Assembly (NCBI GenBank): GCA_965238125.1
Contig: OZ250179.1
Coordinates: 3,224,001 to 3,288,000, forward strand
Length of the DNA stretch: 64,000 nucleotides
Reading direction: 5' to 3'
DNA from: UBA6623 sp965238125
GTDB taxonomy: Bacteria; Acidobacteriota; Terriglobia; Bryobacterales; UBA6623
Positions within the stretch are counted from its first letter, which is position 1, and each line of letters starts with the position of its first letter. A program made the position numbers and the translations under genes. The notes under the pieces are model-generated. The model was not told the origin of the DNA. It saw nothing but the letters and a program-made list of their open reading frames with translations, and made no database searches. This document shows positions 26,168 to 35,126 of the stretch, piece after piece.

Positions 26168-26617
26168 TCACCTGCTTTTTTCAGAAAGGACCGTCGACAG
26201 GGCGGCAAAAAACTTCCGAATCATCATCTTCGAGGTCATGTCCATGAGGCGCTGGCCGACAGAGGCAATCATGCCGCCGACGCGAACGTCGCCTTCGTAG
26301 TGGACCAGCGTTTCGTCGGCGCCGGCTTCCTCCAGGCGAAATTGACCGGCGCCGTTGAGGAAGCCGATTTTGCCGGTTCCCTCAACCACCAGGCGATAGC
26401 TCTCGGGCGCTTGGGTATCCTCGAGCGCAACCTTGCCGTCGAACAGGCCCTGCACCGCCGCCAGGGCCAGCTTCATTTTCATCTTGTATTGGTTTTCGCC
26501 GATCGGATCGAGAGATTCACAGCCGGGAAGCGTGCGCGCCAGAACCTCCGGGTCGAGCAACGCTTCCCAAACCTGTTGCCGCGGGGCCGCCAGCTTGTGC
26601 TGACCCTTGATCTTCAT
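26168..26617 (-). CDS. coxG: CoxG-like SRPBCC-fold membrane-anchor/accessory protein
   Basis: A 149-residue CO-dehydrogenase subunit G-type protein. It contains KLAAPRQQVWEALLDPEVLA, RTLPGCESLDPIGENQYKMK and a C-terminal amphipathic region (GGMIASVGQRLMDMTSKMMI). In oligotroph CO dehydrogenases CoxG is reported to attach the enzyme to the membrane or deliver quinone. Its ATG overlaps the coxM stop (ATGA), placing it last in the coxSLMG operon. Confidence 0.85.
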   Translation of the reverse strand: MKIKGQHKLAAPRQQVWEALLDPEVLARTLPGCESLDPIGENQYKMKMKLALAAVQGLFDGKVALEDTQAPESYRLVVEGTGKIGFLNGAGQFRLEEAGADETLVHYEGDVRVGGMIASVGQRLMDMTSKMMIRKFFAALSTVLSEKSR

Positions 26618-27474
26618 TGCGCGCGTCCGGCGGCGGCTGCGATCGCCCGGCGAGCGAAAACCGTCGCCAGGTGGGCGCGGTAGACGGCCGAGGCGTGCAA
26701 GTCCTCGAGCGCATCGACCCCGTCGGCCGCCGATTGCGCCGCCGCCCGATAGGTGTCGTCGTTGGCGGGTTGGCCCTCGAGAGCACTTTCCACCGCCGAG
26801 GCACGATAGGCCTTTGAGCCCACGCCGGTCATGCCGACGCGCGCGAACGAAATATTACCGTCGCTGACGCCGATACGCACCGCAGCGCCGACAACGGCGT
26901 AACCCGAAGCGGGCTGGACGATCGTTTCATACGCCGTACCCACCCCTGCCGACTCGGCGGGGACTTGAATCTCGGTGACGATCTCGCCGGGCTCGAGCGC
27001 CGTCGTGAGAGCGTCCACGATGAAGTCGTCAATGGCGACGAGGCGTTCGCCGCCCGAACCCACGACCTTAACGTTGGCTTCGAGAGCCTGCAAGGCCGCC
27101 GGGTAGTCGGCCGCGGGGTCGGCGTGCGCCACCGCACCGCCGATCGTGCCGCGATTACGTACTTGGACGTCGCCGATGCCCGCGGCGGCGGCGGCGAGCA
27201 AGGGGCACTTCTCGCGCAGCAGGTCGGAGTTTTCCACCTGTTCGTGAGTCGTCATGGAACCGATGCGAATGACGCCGCCTTCCTCGACAATGAAATGCAG
27301 GTCGGCGATGCGACCGAGATCAACGACCTGAGACGGCGCGGCGAGCCGCAGCTTCATGATCGGGATCAAGCTCTGCCCGCCAGCGAGGACTTTCGCCTCG
27401 GGGTCGTCGGCCAAGGCCTTCAGGGCGTCGGAAAGAGTTTCCGGAGCGGTGTAGTCAAAACTAGAGGCAATCAC
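26614..27474 (-). CDS. coxM: FAD-binding medium subunit of a xanthine dehydrogenase/CODH-type enzyme
   Basis: A 286-residue flavoprotein with both FAD pyrophosphate motifs of the family: LAGGQSLIPIMKLRLAAPS near residue 31 and RNRGTIGGAVAHADPAADYP near residue 108. It passes electrons from the iron-sulfur subunit to an acceptor. The GTG start at 27474 overlaps the large-subunit stop (GTGA) and its stop overlaps coxG. Confidence 0.93.
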   Translation of the reverse strand: MIASSFDYTAPETLSDALKALADDPEAKVLAGGQSLIPIMKLRLAAPSQVVDLGRIADLHFIVEEGGVIRIGSMTTHEQVENSDLLREKCPLLAAAAAGIGDVQVRNRGTIGGAVAHADPAADYPAALQALEANVKVVGSGGERLVAIDDFIVDALTTALEPGEIVTEIQVPAESAGVGTAYETIVQPASGYAVVGAAVRIGVSDGNISFARVGMTGVGSKAYRASAVESALEGQPANDDTYRAAAQSAADGVDALEDLHASAVYRAHLATVFARRAIAAAAGRAQ

Positions 27475-29813
27475 GATTGGCTCCTTTCGTTGATCAGGTT
27501 CCAGACCTTTTGCGGCGTCATTGGGATGTCGATGTGCTCGACGCCCATGTGAGACAGGGCGTCGACAACGGCGTTGACAAAGGCGGGGAGCGAGCCGATG
27601 GTTCCGGCTTCCCCGACGCCCTTGGCGCCGAGCGGGTTGACGGGCGAGGGCGTCACGGTCCTTTCCGATTCGATCCAGGGCATGTCCTTGGCCTTGGGGA
27701 TCGCGTAGTCCATGAACGTTCCGGTGAGAAGCTGGCCGTCGTCGCTGAAGACGACCTCTTCGAGAAACGCCGGGCCCAAACCTTGCGCGATGCCGCCGTG
27801 CAACTGGCCGTCGACCAACATGGGGTTGATGACATTGCCGATGTCGTCAACGGCAACGTAGCGCAGGATCTTCACCTGGCCGGTATCGCCGTCCACTTCC
27901 ACGGTGCAGATATGCGCGCCGAAGGGGAAAGCAAAGTTGGCCGGCTCGAAGAAGCGCGTCGCCGAGAGGCCGGGTTCGGTGTCGGGCGGCAAGTTCTGCG
28001 CCAAGGCGGCCTCGAGCGCCAAGGCTTGGAAGGTGAGCGTCGTTTCGGTTTCACCCGACGAGAACACGCCTCCCTCGAACTGCACGCTGTCGGGCGAGGC
28101 CTTGATGATGTGGGCGGCGTACTTCTTGCCCTTGGCGACGACGTCCTCCAGCGCCAGGTGAACGGCCGTTCCGCCGATCGCCGTGCCGCGGCTTCCGAAC
28201 GTCCCCACGCCCCAGTGCACCTTGCCGGTGTCGCCGTGAACCACGAGCACATCGTCGATCGAGATGCCGAGAGCGTCGGCGGCCATCTGCGCATAGATGG
28301 TTTCCCCGCCCTGCCCATGGGGCGAGGCCCCGGACATGACCGTGACTTTTCCGGTCGGCTCGACGCGGACGGTCGCGCTTTCCCAACCGCCCGCCGGGAG
28401 AGCCGGCGAAGGTCCGAAGGCGCAAACCTCGCCGTAGGTCGAGATGCCGAGGCCGAGCAGGCGGCCTTCCGAACGAGCTTGCTCTTGCTCGGCGAGAAAG
28501 TCTTTGTAGCCGACGTTGTCCAAGGCAATGTTGAAGGCCCTGGCGTAGTCTCCGCTGTCGTAGCTGAGGCCCGTCGCCGTTTCGAACGGGAATTCGTCGG
28601 CGGAGGGGAAGTTCTTCAGACGCAGCTCGGCGGGGTCCATGCCCAGCTTGTCGGCGAGCTTGTCGACAACCCGTTCGAGCACATAGGTCGCCTCGGGCCG
28701 ACCGGCCCCGCGGTACAGATCGGTGGGCGGCCGGTTGGTAAAGACTCCGGTCAGATCGGCCGTGAAGTTCTTGATCTTGTAGAGCCCCGGGATCATGATG
28801 ACGGCGAGCGTCGGGATGATCGGGGTCAGCAACTGATGGTGGGCGCCGATGTCCTGCAAGATCTTGAAGCGCAGTGCCGTGATCATGCCGTCGCTGGTGG
28901 CCGCCATTTCGAGATGATCGATGTGGCCGCGGCCGTGAGCGACGACGTTGATGCTCTCGCGACGATTCTCGATCCACTTGATGGGCTGTTTGAGATCGAT
29001 CGCCGCGAAGCAAGCCAAGGCTTCCTCGGCCCAGACGTTGCATTTGCTGCCGAAGCCGCCGCCGACCTCGGGCGCAATCACGCGAACGTGATTTTCCGGC
29101 AGGTTCAACTGCACGGCCAATTGCGTCTTGAGCAGGTGAGGGATTTGCGTCGAGGAATAGACCAGCAGATCCTTCGTCCCTTCGTCGTATTCGGCGACGA
29201 CGCCGCGCGTTTCTATCGGCGAGGGCGCCAGGCGCGGCACCGTGACCCGTTCGCTGACGACGACGTCGGCGGCTTCAAAAGCCGCGTCGGTGTCGCCGCC
29301 GTCGGCGTGGAAGGTAAAGGCGACGTTATCGTCGTATTCCGGATGGACTTTGACCGCGCCGTCCTCGAGGGCTTTCTCGGGGTCGGCGACATAGTCGGTC
29401 GGCTCGTATTCGACCTCGATTTGGTCGACGGCATCCTGCGCGAGGTAGCGGTCACTCGCAACGACCGCCGCCACCGGGTGGCCGACGTAATACACACGGT
29501 CTTGCGCCAAGATCGCATGGTGCGGTACGCGCAGCGTAGGCATCGAGCCTGCGCAGGGAACCGGGCCGACTTCCTTGATGTCCTCGCCGGTGTAGACGGC
29601 GGAAACGCCGGGCAAAGAGGCCGCCTTTTCGATCGAAATATTCGTAATCTTGGCGGCCACGTGGGGACTGCGCAGGACCGCGGCATAAAGCATCCCGGGA
29701 CGGGTGACGTCGTCGACGTAGGTCGCCGTGCCGGTGATCAAACGGGGGTCTTCGGTGCGCCGAATGCGCTGCCCCACATAACCTTTGGTTGTCGGAGTGG
29801 TTGTCGTCGCCAT
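27471..29813 (-). CDS. coxL: Molybdopterin-binding large subunit, form II CO dehydrogenase-like
   Basis: The 780-residue large subunit has the Moco motifs GGGFGSKCNVW, SPHGQGGETIYAQ and GAKGVGEAGTIGSLPA, the last containing the active-site glutamate. At the position that distinguishes true CO dehydrogenases (form I, AYRCSFR with the Cu-ligating cysteine) it reads LYRGAGRPEA. That is the form II signature, so CO may not be the substrate; aldehydes, purines or other heterocycles are possible. A GGGGGGAG ribosome-binding site precedes the ATG. Second gene of the S-L-M-G operon. Confidence 0.93.
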   Translation of the reverse strand: MATTTTPTTKGYVGQRIRRTEDPRLITGTATYVDDVTRPGMLYAAVLRSPHVAAKITNISIEKAASLPGVSAVYTGEDIKEVGPVPCAGSMPTLRVPHHAILAQDRVYYVGHPVAAVVASDRYLAQDAVDQIEVEYEPTDYVADPEKALEDGAVKVHPEYDDNVAFTFHADGGDTDAAFEAADVVVSERVTVPRLAPSPIETRGVVAEYDEGTKDLLVYSSTQIPHLLKTQLAVQLNLPENHVRVIAPEVGGGFGSKCNVWAEEALACFAAIDLKQPIKWIENRRESINVVAHGRGHIDHLEMAATSDGMITALRFKILQDIGAHHQLLTPIIPTLAVIMIPGLYKIKNFTADLTGVFTNRPPTDLYRGAGRPEATYVLERVVDKLADKLGMDPAELRLKNFPSADEFPFETATGLSYDSGDYARAFNIALDNVGYKDFLAEQEQARSEGRLLGLGISTYGEVCAFGPSPALPAGGWESATVRVEPTGKVTVMSGASPHGQGGETIYAQMAADALGISIDDVLVVHGDTGKVHWGVGTFGSRGTAIGGTAVHLALEDVVAKGKKYAAHIIKASPDSVQFEGGVFSSGETETTLTFQALALEAALAQNLPPDTEPGLSATRFFEPANFAFPFGAHICTVEVDGDTGQVKILRYVAVDDIGNVINPMLVDGQLHGGIAQGLGPAFLEEVVFSDDGQLLTGTFMDYAIPKAKDMPWIESERTVTPSPVNPLGAKGVGEAGTIGSLPAFVNAVVDALSHMGVEHIDIPMTPQKVWNLINERSQS

Positions 29814-29825
29814 CGTTCTCCCCCC

Positions 29826-30299
29826 TTATCCTTCCGCCATGGCCTTGGCGGCCGATTCAACGGATTTGACAATGTGCTGATAGCCGGTGCAGCGGCAAAG
29901 ATTGCCTTCGATGGCATGGCGGATTTCGTCGCGTGACGGGTTGGGATTGTCGCCCAGCAACTGCTTGACTGACATGATCATGCCTGGCGTGCAGAAGCCG
30001 CATTGCAGGCCGTGTTCGTTCCAGAATCCTTCTTGAATCGGGTGCAGATCGCCGTTCGACGCCAGGCTCTCGATGGTCTCGACGTTCTTGCCGTCGGCTT
30101 GAACCGCCAAGACCGTGCAGGACTTGACGGTGCGGCCTTCGAGCATCACCGTGCAGGCCCCGCAGACCGTTGTTTCACAACCGATGTGCGTTCCGGTCAG
30201 CCCCAATTCCTCTCTTAGAAAATGGACAAGAAGCGTGCGCGGTTCGACTTCGCGCTCGTACTCCCGCCCGTTCACAGTCACCTTGATCGCTTTTTGCAT
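29826..30299 (-). CDS. coxS: [2Fe-2S] small subunit of the CODH-type enzyme
   Basis: The start is ATG at 30299 (MQKAIKVTVNGREYE), with GGGAG upstream; a longer frame to 30356 exists but lacks similarity. Residues 1-80 are a plant-type ferredoxin with ligands in GCETTVCGACTVMLEGRTVK. Residues 81-157 hold the second cluster (GLQCGFCTPGMIMSVKQLL, EGNLCRCTGYQHIV). First gene of the operon, 12 bp before coxL. Confidence 0.95.
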   Translation of the reverse strand: MQKAIKVTVNGREYEREVEPRTLLVHFLREELGLTGTHIGCETTVCGACTVMLEGRTVKSCTVLAVQADGKNVETIESLASNGDLHPIQEGFWNEHGLQCGFCTPGMIMSVKQLLGDNPNPSRDEIRHAIEGNLCRCTGYQHIVKSVESAAKAMAEG

Positions 30300-30510
30300 G
30301 AGCGTGGCTCCCTCGGTAGTTTCACAATGATGAACGACCGAGAAGCGCCGCGTCAAGAGATGGGGGGGAACATCGGGAAAGAGGGGGGGGAGAGAGCGAT
30401 TCTTTGTGGATTCCAGGGGGAACGAGGGAGACGAACGCCGCGGTTGGCCGGACGAGTTTGAGAATCACCGCTTGTTAGGCTTCCGAGTCGGCGTGTCGGA
30501 TACCGCTTCC

Positions 30511-30625
30511 TTAGGGGCTGTGAAAAAATGGGGACTGTACCGAGCGCCGACCGAACAAGCTCCATCGAATCAATGAGCATCGCCGGCGCGAAGTGGACTG
30601 TCCCCGATTTTTTCACAGCCCCTTA
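30511..30625. mobile_element. MITE-like element with 26-bp inverted repeats, inside a palindromic repeat
   Basis: GGGGCTGTGAAAAAATGGGG (left) and its inverted partner CCCCGATTTTTTCACAGCCCC (right) bound about 109 bp with no gene. TTA (30511-30513 and 30623-30625) looks like a target duplication. The outer flanks, CGGATACCGCTTCC and CGGTCGCGGCTCGGTTTGG, together resemble the repeat unit at 1331-1366, so the element landed in such a repeat. The remaining bases between coxS and the Nudix gene (30300-30510) show no gene. Confidence 0.75.
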
Positions 30626-31173
30626 CGGTCGCGGCTCGGTTTGGGGTGCTCGAGCCAATAGAGGCCGGCGTAGACTTTTGGGTCGATCAAGAAACCTTCT
30701 TCCGCGCGCAGGCGCAGCCAATAGTCAACCTCGGCGAGCGGTACGAGGCGAACCTCGATTTCTTCTCCGCCGACTCCCCCGCCCTCGCCGACTCGCTGCA
30801 AGCCCTCGGCGCGGAGAAAAGTGACCACTTCGGTCGTTAGCCCGCCGGAAGAAGGCCCGCGGCCGAGGACGCTGAGCTTGGCGGCGCGGAAGCCGGTTTC
30901 TTCCTCGAGCTCGCGATTCGCGGCTTCGAGCAATTGTTCGCCGTCGTCGCCCTCTTCGTCGCCGACCAGTCCGGCGGCCCATTCGATCATCTTGGCCCGG
31001 ACTGGTTCACGGTATTGTTCGACAAAAACCGCTTGGTCGTCGTCGGTGACGGCAATGATCACGGCGACGTCGTCGACGCCGGGACGATCGACGAATTCCC
31101 AGCCGTTGCGGCGTTGCAAGGTCAGGAAACGGCCGGCGCCCAGAAGGCCGTCTTCGGGGCTCGGTTTCGTCAC
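30613..31173 (-). CDS. Nudix hydrolase (ADP-ribose pyrophosphatase-like)
   Basis: The Nudix helix is present as EQLLEAANRELEEETGF, followed by GLTTEVVTFLRAEGL, typical of NudF-like ADP-sugar pyrophosphatases. The spacing before the first helix glutamate is slightly longer than the canonical box. The GTG start at 31173 overlaps the nicotinamidase stop (GTGA), so the pair forms an NAD-salvage/turnover operon. The last three residues (KGL) and the stop codon are contributed by the right repeat of the MITE at 30511-30625, so the native C-terminus has been replaced. Confidence 0.9.
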   Translation of the reverse strand: MTKPSPEDGLLGAGRFLTLQRRNGWEFVDRPGVDDVAVIIAVTDDDQAVFVEQYREPVRAKMIEWAAGLVGDEEGDDGEQLLEAANRELEEETGFRAAKLSVLGRGPSSGGLTTEVVTFLRAEGLQRVGEGGGVGGEEIEVRLVPLAEVDYWLRLRAEEGFLIDPKVYAGLYWLEHPKPSRDRKGL

Positions 31174-31823
31174 AAGGCTGCCGCTCCTCGGGCTGTGAGG
31201 CGGGCGAGCGCATCACCACTCGAAACAACCTCGGCGCCGGCGTCGGTCATGGCTTCGAGAGCGCTCTCGACGTCACCTGCTTGCAAGTTGATGCCGCGGC
31301 AGCCGTCCTCGATGACGCAGGTCTTGAAACCGAGCGACAGCGCATCGAGGACGCTGAATTTCACGCAATAGTCGGTCGCCAATCCCATGATGTAGACCTG
31401 ATTGACGTTGCTCTCTCGGAGGAAGTCGGCCAAGCCGGTCGACTTGCGGCGGGCGTTGTCGAAGAAGGTGCTATAGCTGTCGATGGTCGGGTCGGAGCCT
31501 TTGCGAAAAACGCGCGTGATCTTGGCCTGATCGAGTGACGGGTGGAAGTCCGCGCCGGGGGTCCCCGCAACGCAGTGGTCGGGCCACAGCTCTTGACGAA
31601 GACCGTCAAGCTCGATCACGTCGCCCGGCCGAGCCCCGGGATGTTGCGAAGCGAAACTACCGTGGTCGGCGGGATGCCAATCCTGGGTGGCGACCACGCG
31701 GTCGAAAGCATTGGCTTCCATAAGCCGGTTGGCAACGGGGACAACGGCGTCGCCTTTCGGTACGGCTAAGGCGCCGCCGGGCATGAAGTCATTTTGCAGG
31801 TCGACAAGGATCAAGGCCGGCAT
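31170..31823 (-). CDS. pncA: Nicotinamidase/pyrazinamidase
   Basis: A cysteine-hydrolase-fold protein of 217 residues. The triad is D8 in ILVDLQNDFMPGG, K in ITRVFRKGSD and C in GLATDYCVKFSVLD. Metal ligands are in TQDWHPADHGSF. It deamidates nicotinamide to nicotinate for NAD salvage in the cytoplasm. The ATG at 31823 is well placed and the gene overlaps the downstream Nudix gene, consistent with joint NAD metabolism. Confidence 0.95.
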   Translation of the reverse strand: MPALILVDLQNDFMPGGALAVPKGDAVVPVANRLMEANAFDRVVATQDWHPADHGSFASQHPGARPGDVIELDGLRQELWPDHCVAGTPGADFHPSLDQAKITRVFRKGSDPTIDSYSTFFDNARRKSTGLADFLRESNVNQVYIMGLATDYCVKFSVLDALSLGFKTCVIEDGCRGINLQAGDVESALEAMTDAGAEVVSSGDALARLTARGAAAL

Positions 31824-31884
31824 TGCAAGACCTCAGTGTAACCGCAAGCCGGGTGCGTCGAAACTTGACGGGGCAGCCCTGCGA

Positions 31885-31907
31885 GGGCAGGCCTGGAGAC
31901 CTGCCCC
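31885..31907. repeat. Palindromic repeat GGGCAGGCCTGGAGACCTGCCCC (two copies in window)
   Basis: The unit pairs GGGCAGG with CCTGCCC around the CCTGGAGA centre. The same unit, with one substitution, is at 41221-41243 just after secA. Here it lies beyond the 3' end of the TonB-dependent receptor gene; it could act as a transcription stop, but there is no T-run. Confidence 0.6.
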
Positions 31908-31928
31908 ACTAGCCCGCCCACCGCGCCG

Positions 31929-34853
31929 TCAGAACGCAAAGCGCAACAGAAAGCGGAACGTGCGGCCGTTGTTGAGGGTGTTGGTGATTTGCCCGAAATT
32001 GTCGCCGCTTAAATCCGTCCCCGGCTCGGCGAACTGAGCGGTATTGAAGAAGTTGATCGACTCGACCCGCAGTCGCAATGTCTTCTCGCCGCCGACTCTC
32101 CAAGAGCGCTCCAGCGAAAAGTTGGTATTGCGGATGCCGTCTTTGCGGAAGGTGTTGCGGCCAAGTGTTCCCGCGCGATCCTCGGGGCGGATAAAGGCAA
32201 ATGCCGAGACCGGCAGCTGCCGGGTCGCCGTGTCGGGGTGATCCACGCTGTTGCCGAGAATCGAAGGGTCCAGAATGTGCGGGCGATCGCCGCTTGTACC
32301 GTCGACATTGCCCGTGCCGGGGCCGTCGGACCCGGCCGTGAGGGAAAAGGGCGTCCCCGCCTTCAACAACACCACCGACGCCATCGTCCAACTCCCGAGC
32401 ACCGAGCGCGGCAGGCGATGTATTCCCCGCAGCCGAGGCGTCTCATAGCTGAAACGCCACAAGGCGGCGTGAGGCTGATCGAAAACGCTGAGGGCCTTGA
32501 CGTCCCCATGGACGTCCAATTCGGTTTGGCTGCGGCTCATGAAACCGTCCCTGCGGTCAGCCGTGCTGGAGTAATTCGCCCCTAAATCGATGGCCTTGCT
32601 GAACCAATAGGAAGCGTCCAGCGAGAGCCCGTGCCGGCGCCGCGCGGTCAAGTGGACCTTGGCGGCGTCGTAGTAGCCGCGCGATCCATTGAGGATGCGG
32701 CGAACGTCGAAGTAGCGCTGGTCGGGACGGCGTTCGTTGACGTTTTCGGTCGTCAAGGGCAGCCCTTCGATCACACGGGCGCGATTGAAGGACCAGGCCG
32801 AGAGCAAACGATGAGCGCGGCTTCCCAAGTAACCCAGTCGCAGAGTCCAATCCCTCGCGGGTGTCAGCTCCCAACTGAAGTTATATTGGTGCGAGTAGGG
32901 GGACGCCAAGTCGGGAGAAAGGTCATAGAAGGTGCTCCGCGCGTTGGGATCGACGCTGACCCCGGCGAGGGGATCAAGAATATCCGGAGCCGTGAGCCGC
33001 AATGTAATGTTGCCGGGCGGGTTGAAGCGGGCATTGGTGTAGGTCGCGTGCGAGACCTCCCCGTAGTGCAACCCGTAAGCACCTCGCAGCACGCCCCAGC
33101 CTTCCCCGAGCCGGTAGGCGAAACCAAAGCTCGGACCGTAATTATTGCAGTCGCAATCGTAGGGCACGCTGGAAAGGCCGTCCACCTCGACGGGCCTCGT
33201 GACCGGTTCGTAACGCAATCCAAAGGTTAGGGTCAGCTTGGCGTTGACGTTCCACTGGTCCCCGGCGTAGTAGAGCATGCGCCAGTCGCGAAAGCCCCGG
33301 TGTGTGTTGCCGATGCCGAGGTAGAAACCCGTGGGAGTGCCCAAACGCAGGTTCGTGATCGTATCGCGGATGTTGCCGAATTCATCCTTGAAATCGCTGC
33401 TGAACCGCCACATCCCAATGTGGCCGGAACTCTCGGTTCCGTTGATTTGACCGCGCACGGCTCCCGCGCCGAGCGTCAAAAGGTGACGCCCCCTGGCGTG
33501 CCGCACCAGGCCCTCGTAGCGAAAGCGGTTATGGGCTCGATCGAAGGGCACGCTCGAAGTGCCCCCCAGGGTTTGCAGTTGCCGTCCCGTGAAGATCAGC
33601 GGGCCGAGCGCGGTTTCATCTTGGCTCAGCAACGACGTGACGCGCATGTAACCCACCGAAACATCGAAAGTGGTCGTCGCCGACCAAGTACGGTTCCATG
33701 TGAGGCGGCCTTCGTGGGATCGCGTCGTGGTGTTGGGGTTTTGGCCCTTGACGAGTTGGAACGCGTCGACTTTTTGCGCCTTGAAGCGATGGTGTAGAAA
33801 AAGGCGGTCCCAGTCGCCGAACCCTTGGTCGAGGCGGGTGCCGATGGTGTCGTTGTTGATGCTCTGCGGAGCATTCGTGTTGAGCGCGCGTGGATTGATA
33901 TCGGTGCGGTTGGGCGCTTCATCGGGAAAAGAATCGAGAATGCGGCTAACGAAAGCGCGCCGGTCGGGGTCGGTCACAAGCGGGATGCGCTCCTCGGGCG
34001 TCGGGACCAGAACATTGCCGTTGACGTTGCCGCGGTTACGCTGTTGGTTTGCCTCGACGGAAAAGTTCGCGCCGCGCCACAGCGGCAACCCCACTTGGAA
34101 ACCGTAGTCGTTCGAGCGGGCAGGCTTAACTCCGCCGACCTGAAAGAAGGAGCGGGCGGAGAAAATACTGTTCCCGTGCGATTCGTAAATGCTGCCGTGA
34201 AAGCCCGATCCCGTCGTGGGCTTTAGGTGGGCCGGCGCGCTCGGCGCGGCGCCGAACTCGCTGCCGAAATAGCCCTTTTCGGCACTGAACGTCCGAACCA
34301 CCGTGGCCGTCGTGCCTATACGCCGGTTGATTTCTTTGAGCACGTTGTTATCGATAAGCGTGATGTCGACATTCTCGTTGCGGCGGCTTTCGCCCGAGGA
34401 GGAATCGACTTCGCCGAGCAGATTGAGGGCCGTGCGGTCGGCGTTGGCGGCGGCTTCGGGAGCGGCCGTGGCTCCGACGGCGGCGGCCGCCTCGGCGGTT
34501 TCAGCGGCGAGTCCCGCGGCAGCTTCAGCAGCGGCTTCCGCGCTCGCGGGCTCGGCCGCGCTCGCGGCATTAGGGGCGGCTGTTTCCGCTACGACCGCGT
34601 CGCCGCCCGAAAGGCCCACCGCCGAAGCGTTCGCGGGTTGCGTCGGCGTCACGGCGAGTTCAGAGGCGGAGTCGGCCTTTGCCTCACTCGCCCAAAGGGG
34701 TAGGGGGAGCGAAAGAATCGCCGTCGCGGCCGTCAGCACGAGCAGGCGAATTGGGCGTGCAAGGACAGAACGGAAAGCCGGGACGAGGAAATCCTCGGCG
34801 CGACCTTGGCGGACACGTTCGGCGAAATCGGTTTCCCTATAGTCGGAAAGCAT
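31929..34853 (-). CDS. Oar-like TonB-dependent outer-membrane receptor with Ala-rich N-terminus
   Basis: The start chosen is ATG 34853. A signal region (LLVLTAATAILSLPLPLWAS) follows about 30 residues. Residues 60-150 are strikingly Ala/Glu-rich low complexity where acidobacterial relatives usually have a carboxypeptidase-regulatory-like domain. A plug remnant (GSGFHGSIYESHGNSIFSAR) and a large beta-barrel with many FGLRYEP/GLHYGEV-type strands follow. It ends in the barrel-typical FRFLLRFAF. Members import siderophores, glycans or are of unknown ligand. A canonical TonB box is not obvious. Confidence 0.8.
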   Translation of the reverse strand: MLSDYRETDFAERVRQGRAEDFLVPAFRSVLARPIRLLVLTAATAILSLPLPLWASEAKADSASELAVTPTQPANASAVGLSGGDAVVAETAAPNAASAAEPASAEAAAEAAAGLAAETAEAAAAVGATAAPEAAANADRTALNLLGEVDSSSGESRRNENVDITLIDNNVLKEINRRIGTTATVVRTFSAEKGYFGSEFGAAPSAPAHLKPTTGSGFHGSIYESHGNSIFSARSFFQVGGVKPARSNDYGFQVGLPLWRGANFSVEANQQRNRGNVNGNVLVPTPEERIPLVTDPDRRAFVSRILDSFPDEAPNRTDINPRALNTNAPQSINNDTIGTRLDQGFGDWDRLFLHHRFKAQKVDAFQLVKGQNPNTTTRSHEGRLTWNRTWSATTTFDVSVGYMRVTSLLSQDETALGPLIFTGRQLQTLGGTSSVPFDRAHNRFRYEGLVRHARGRHLLTLGAGAVRGQINGTESSGHIGMWRFSSDFKDEFGNIRDTITNLRLGTPTGFYLGIGNTHRGFRDWRMLYYAGDQWNVNAKLTLTFGLRYEPVTRPVEVDGLSSVPYDCDCNNYGPSFGFAYRLGEGWGVLRGAYGLHYGEVSHATYTNARFNPPGNITLRLTAPDILDPLAGVSVDPNARSTFYDLSPDLASPYSHQYNFSWELTPARDWTLRLGYLGSRAHRLLSAWSFNRARVIEGLPLTTENVNERRPDQRYFDVRRILNGSRGYYDAAKVHLTARRRHGLSLDASYWFSKAIDLGANYSSTADRRDGFMSRSQTELDVHGDVKALSVFDQPHAALWRFSYETPRLRGIHRLPRSVLGSWTMASVVLLKAGTPFSLTAGSDGPGTGNVDGTSGDRPHILDPSILGNSVDHPDTATRQLPVSAFAFIRPEDRAGTLGRNTFRKDGIRNTNFSLERSWRVGGEKTLRLRVESINFFNTAQFAEPGTDLSGDNFGQITNTLNNGRTFRFLLRFAF

Positions 34854-35126
34854 CGGATGCTGGGCGGCTTTGAGCTGACAGCCAAGCCTCCCCACCGAAG
34901 CCCATCCGCCGCCGCGACGAAACAACTACTCTGGTCATGATATCTCATTGAGTCGGGCCGACCCGTTTCGCGGCGGGCCTTCGATCGTAAAAACGCACAG
35001 TAAGCCGGCGCGTCATGCGGCCGTCGACGGTGGACCGGACACGGCAAAACTTGCATTGCGTCGATGTTTGGTCTATGATGTGAAGCCACAGTACGCTCTT
35101 GGTTGCTCCACCATAAAGGCTACCTA

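Noticed and set aside
27477..29936. Very long open frame on the plus strand opposite coxL/coxS (819 codons)
   Set aside because: It is the antisense of well-supported genes; high GC with biased third bases commonly keeps the complementary frame open. Its translation shows no domain.
31885..31907. Palindrome considered as a regulatory operator
   Set aside because: The same unit occurs after secA, in both cases near 3' ends, so a dispersed repeat is the simpler reading.
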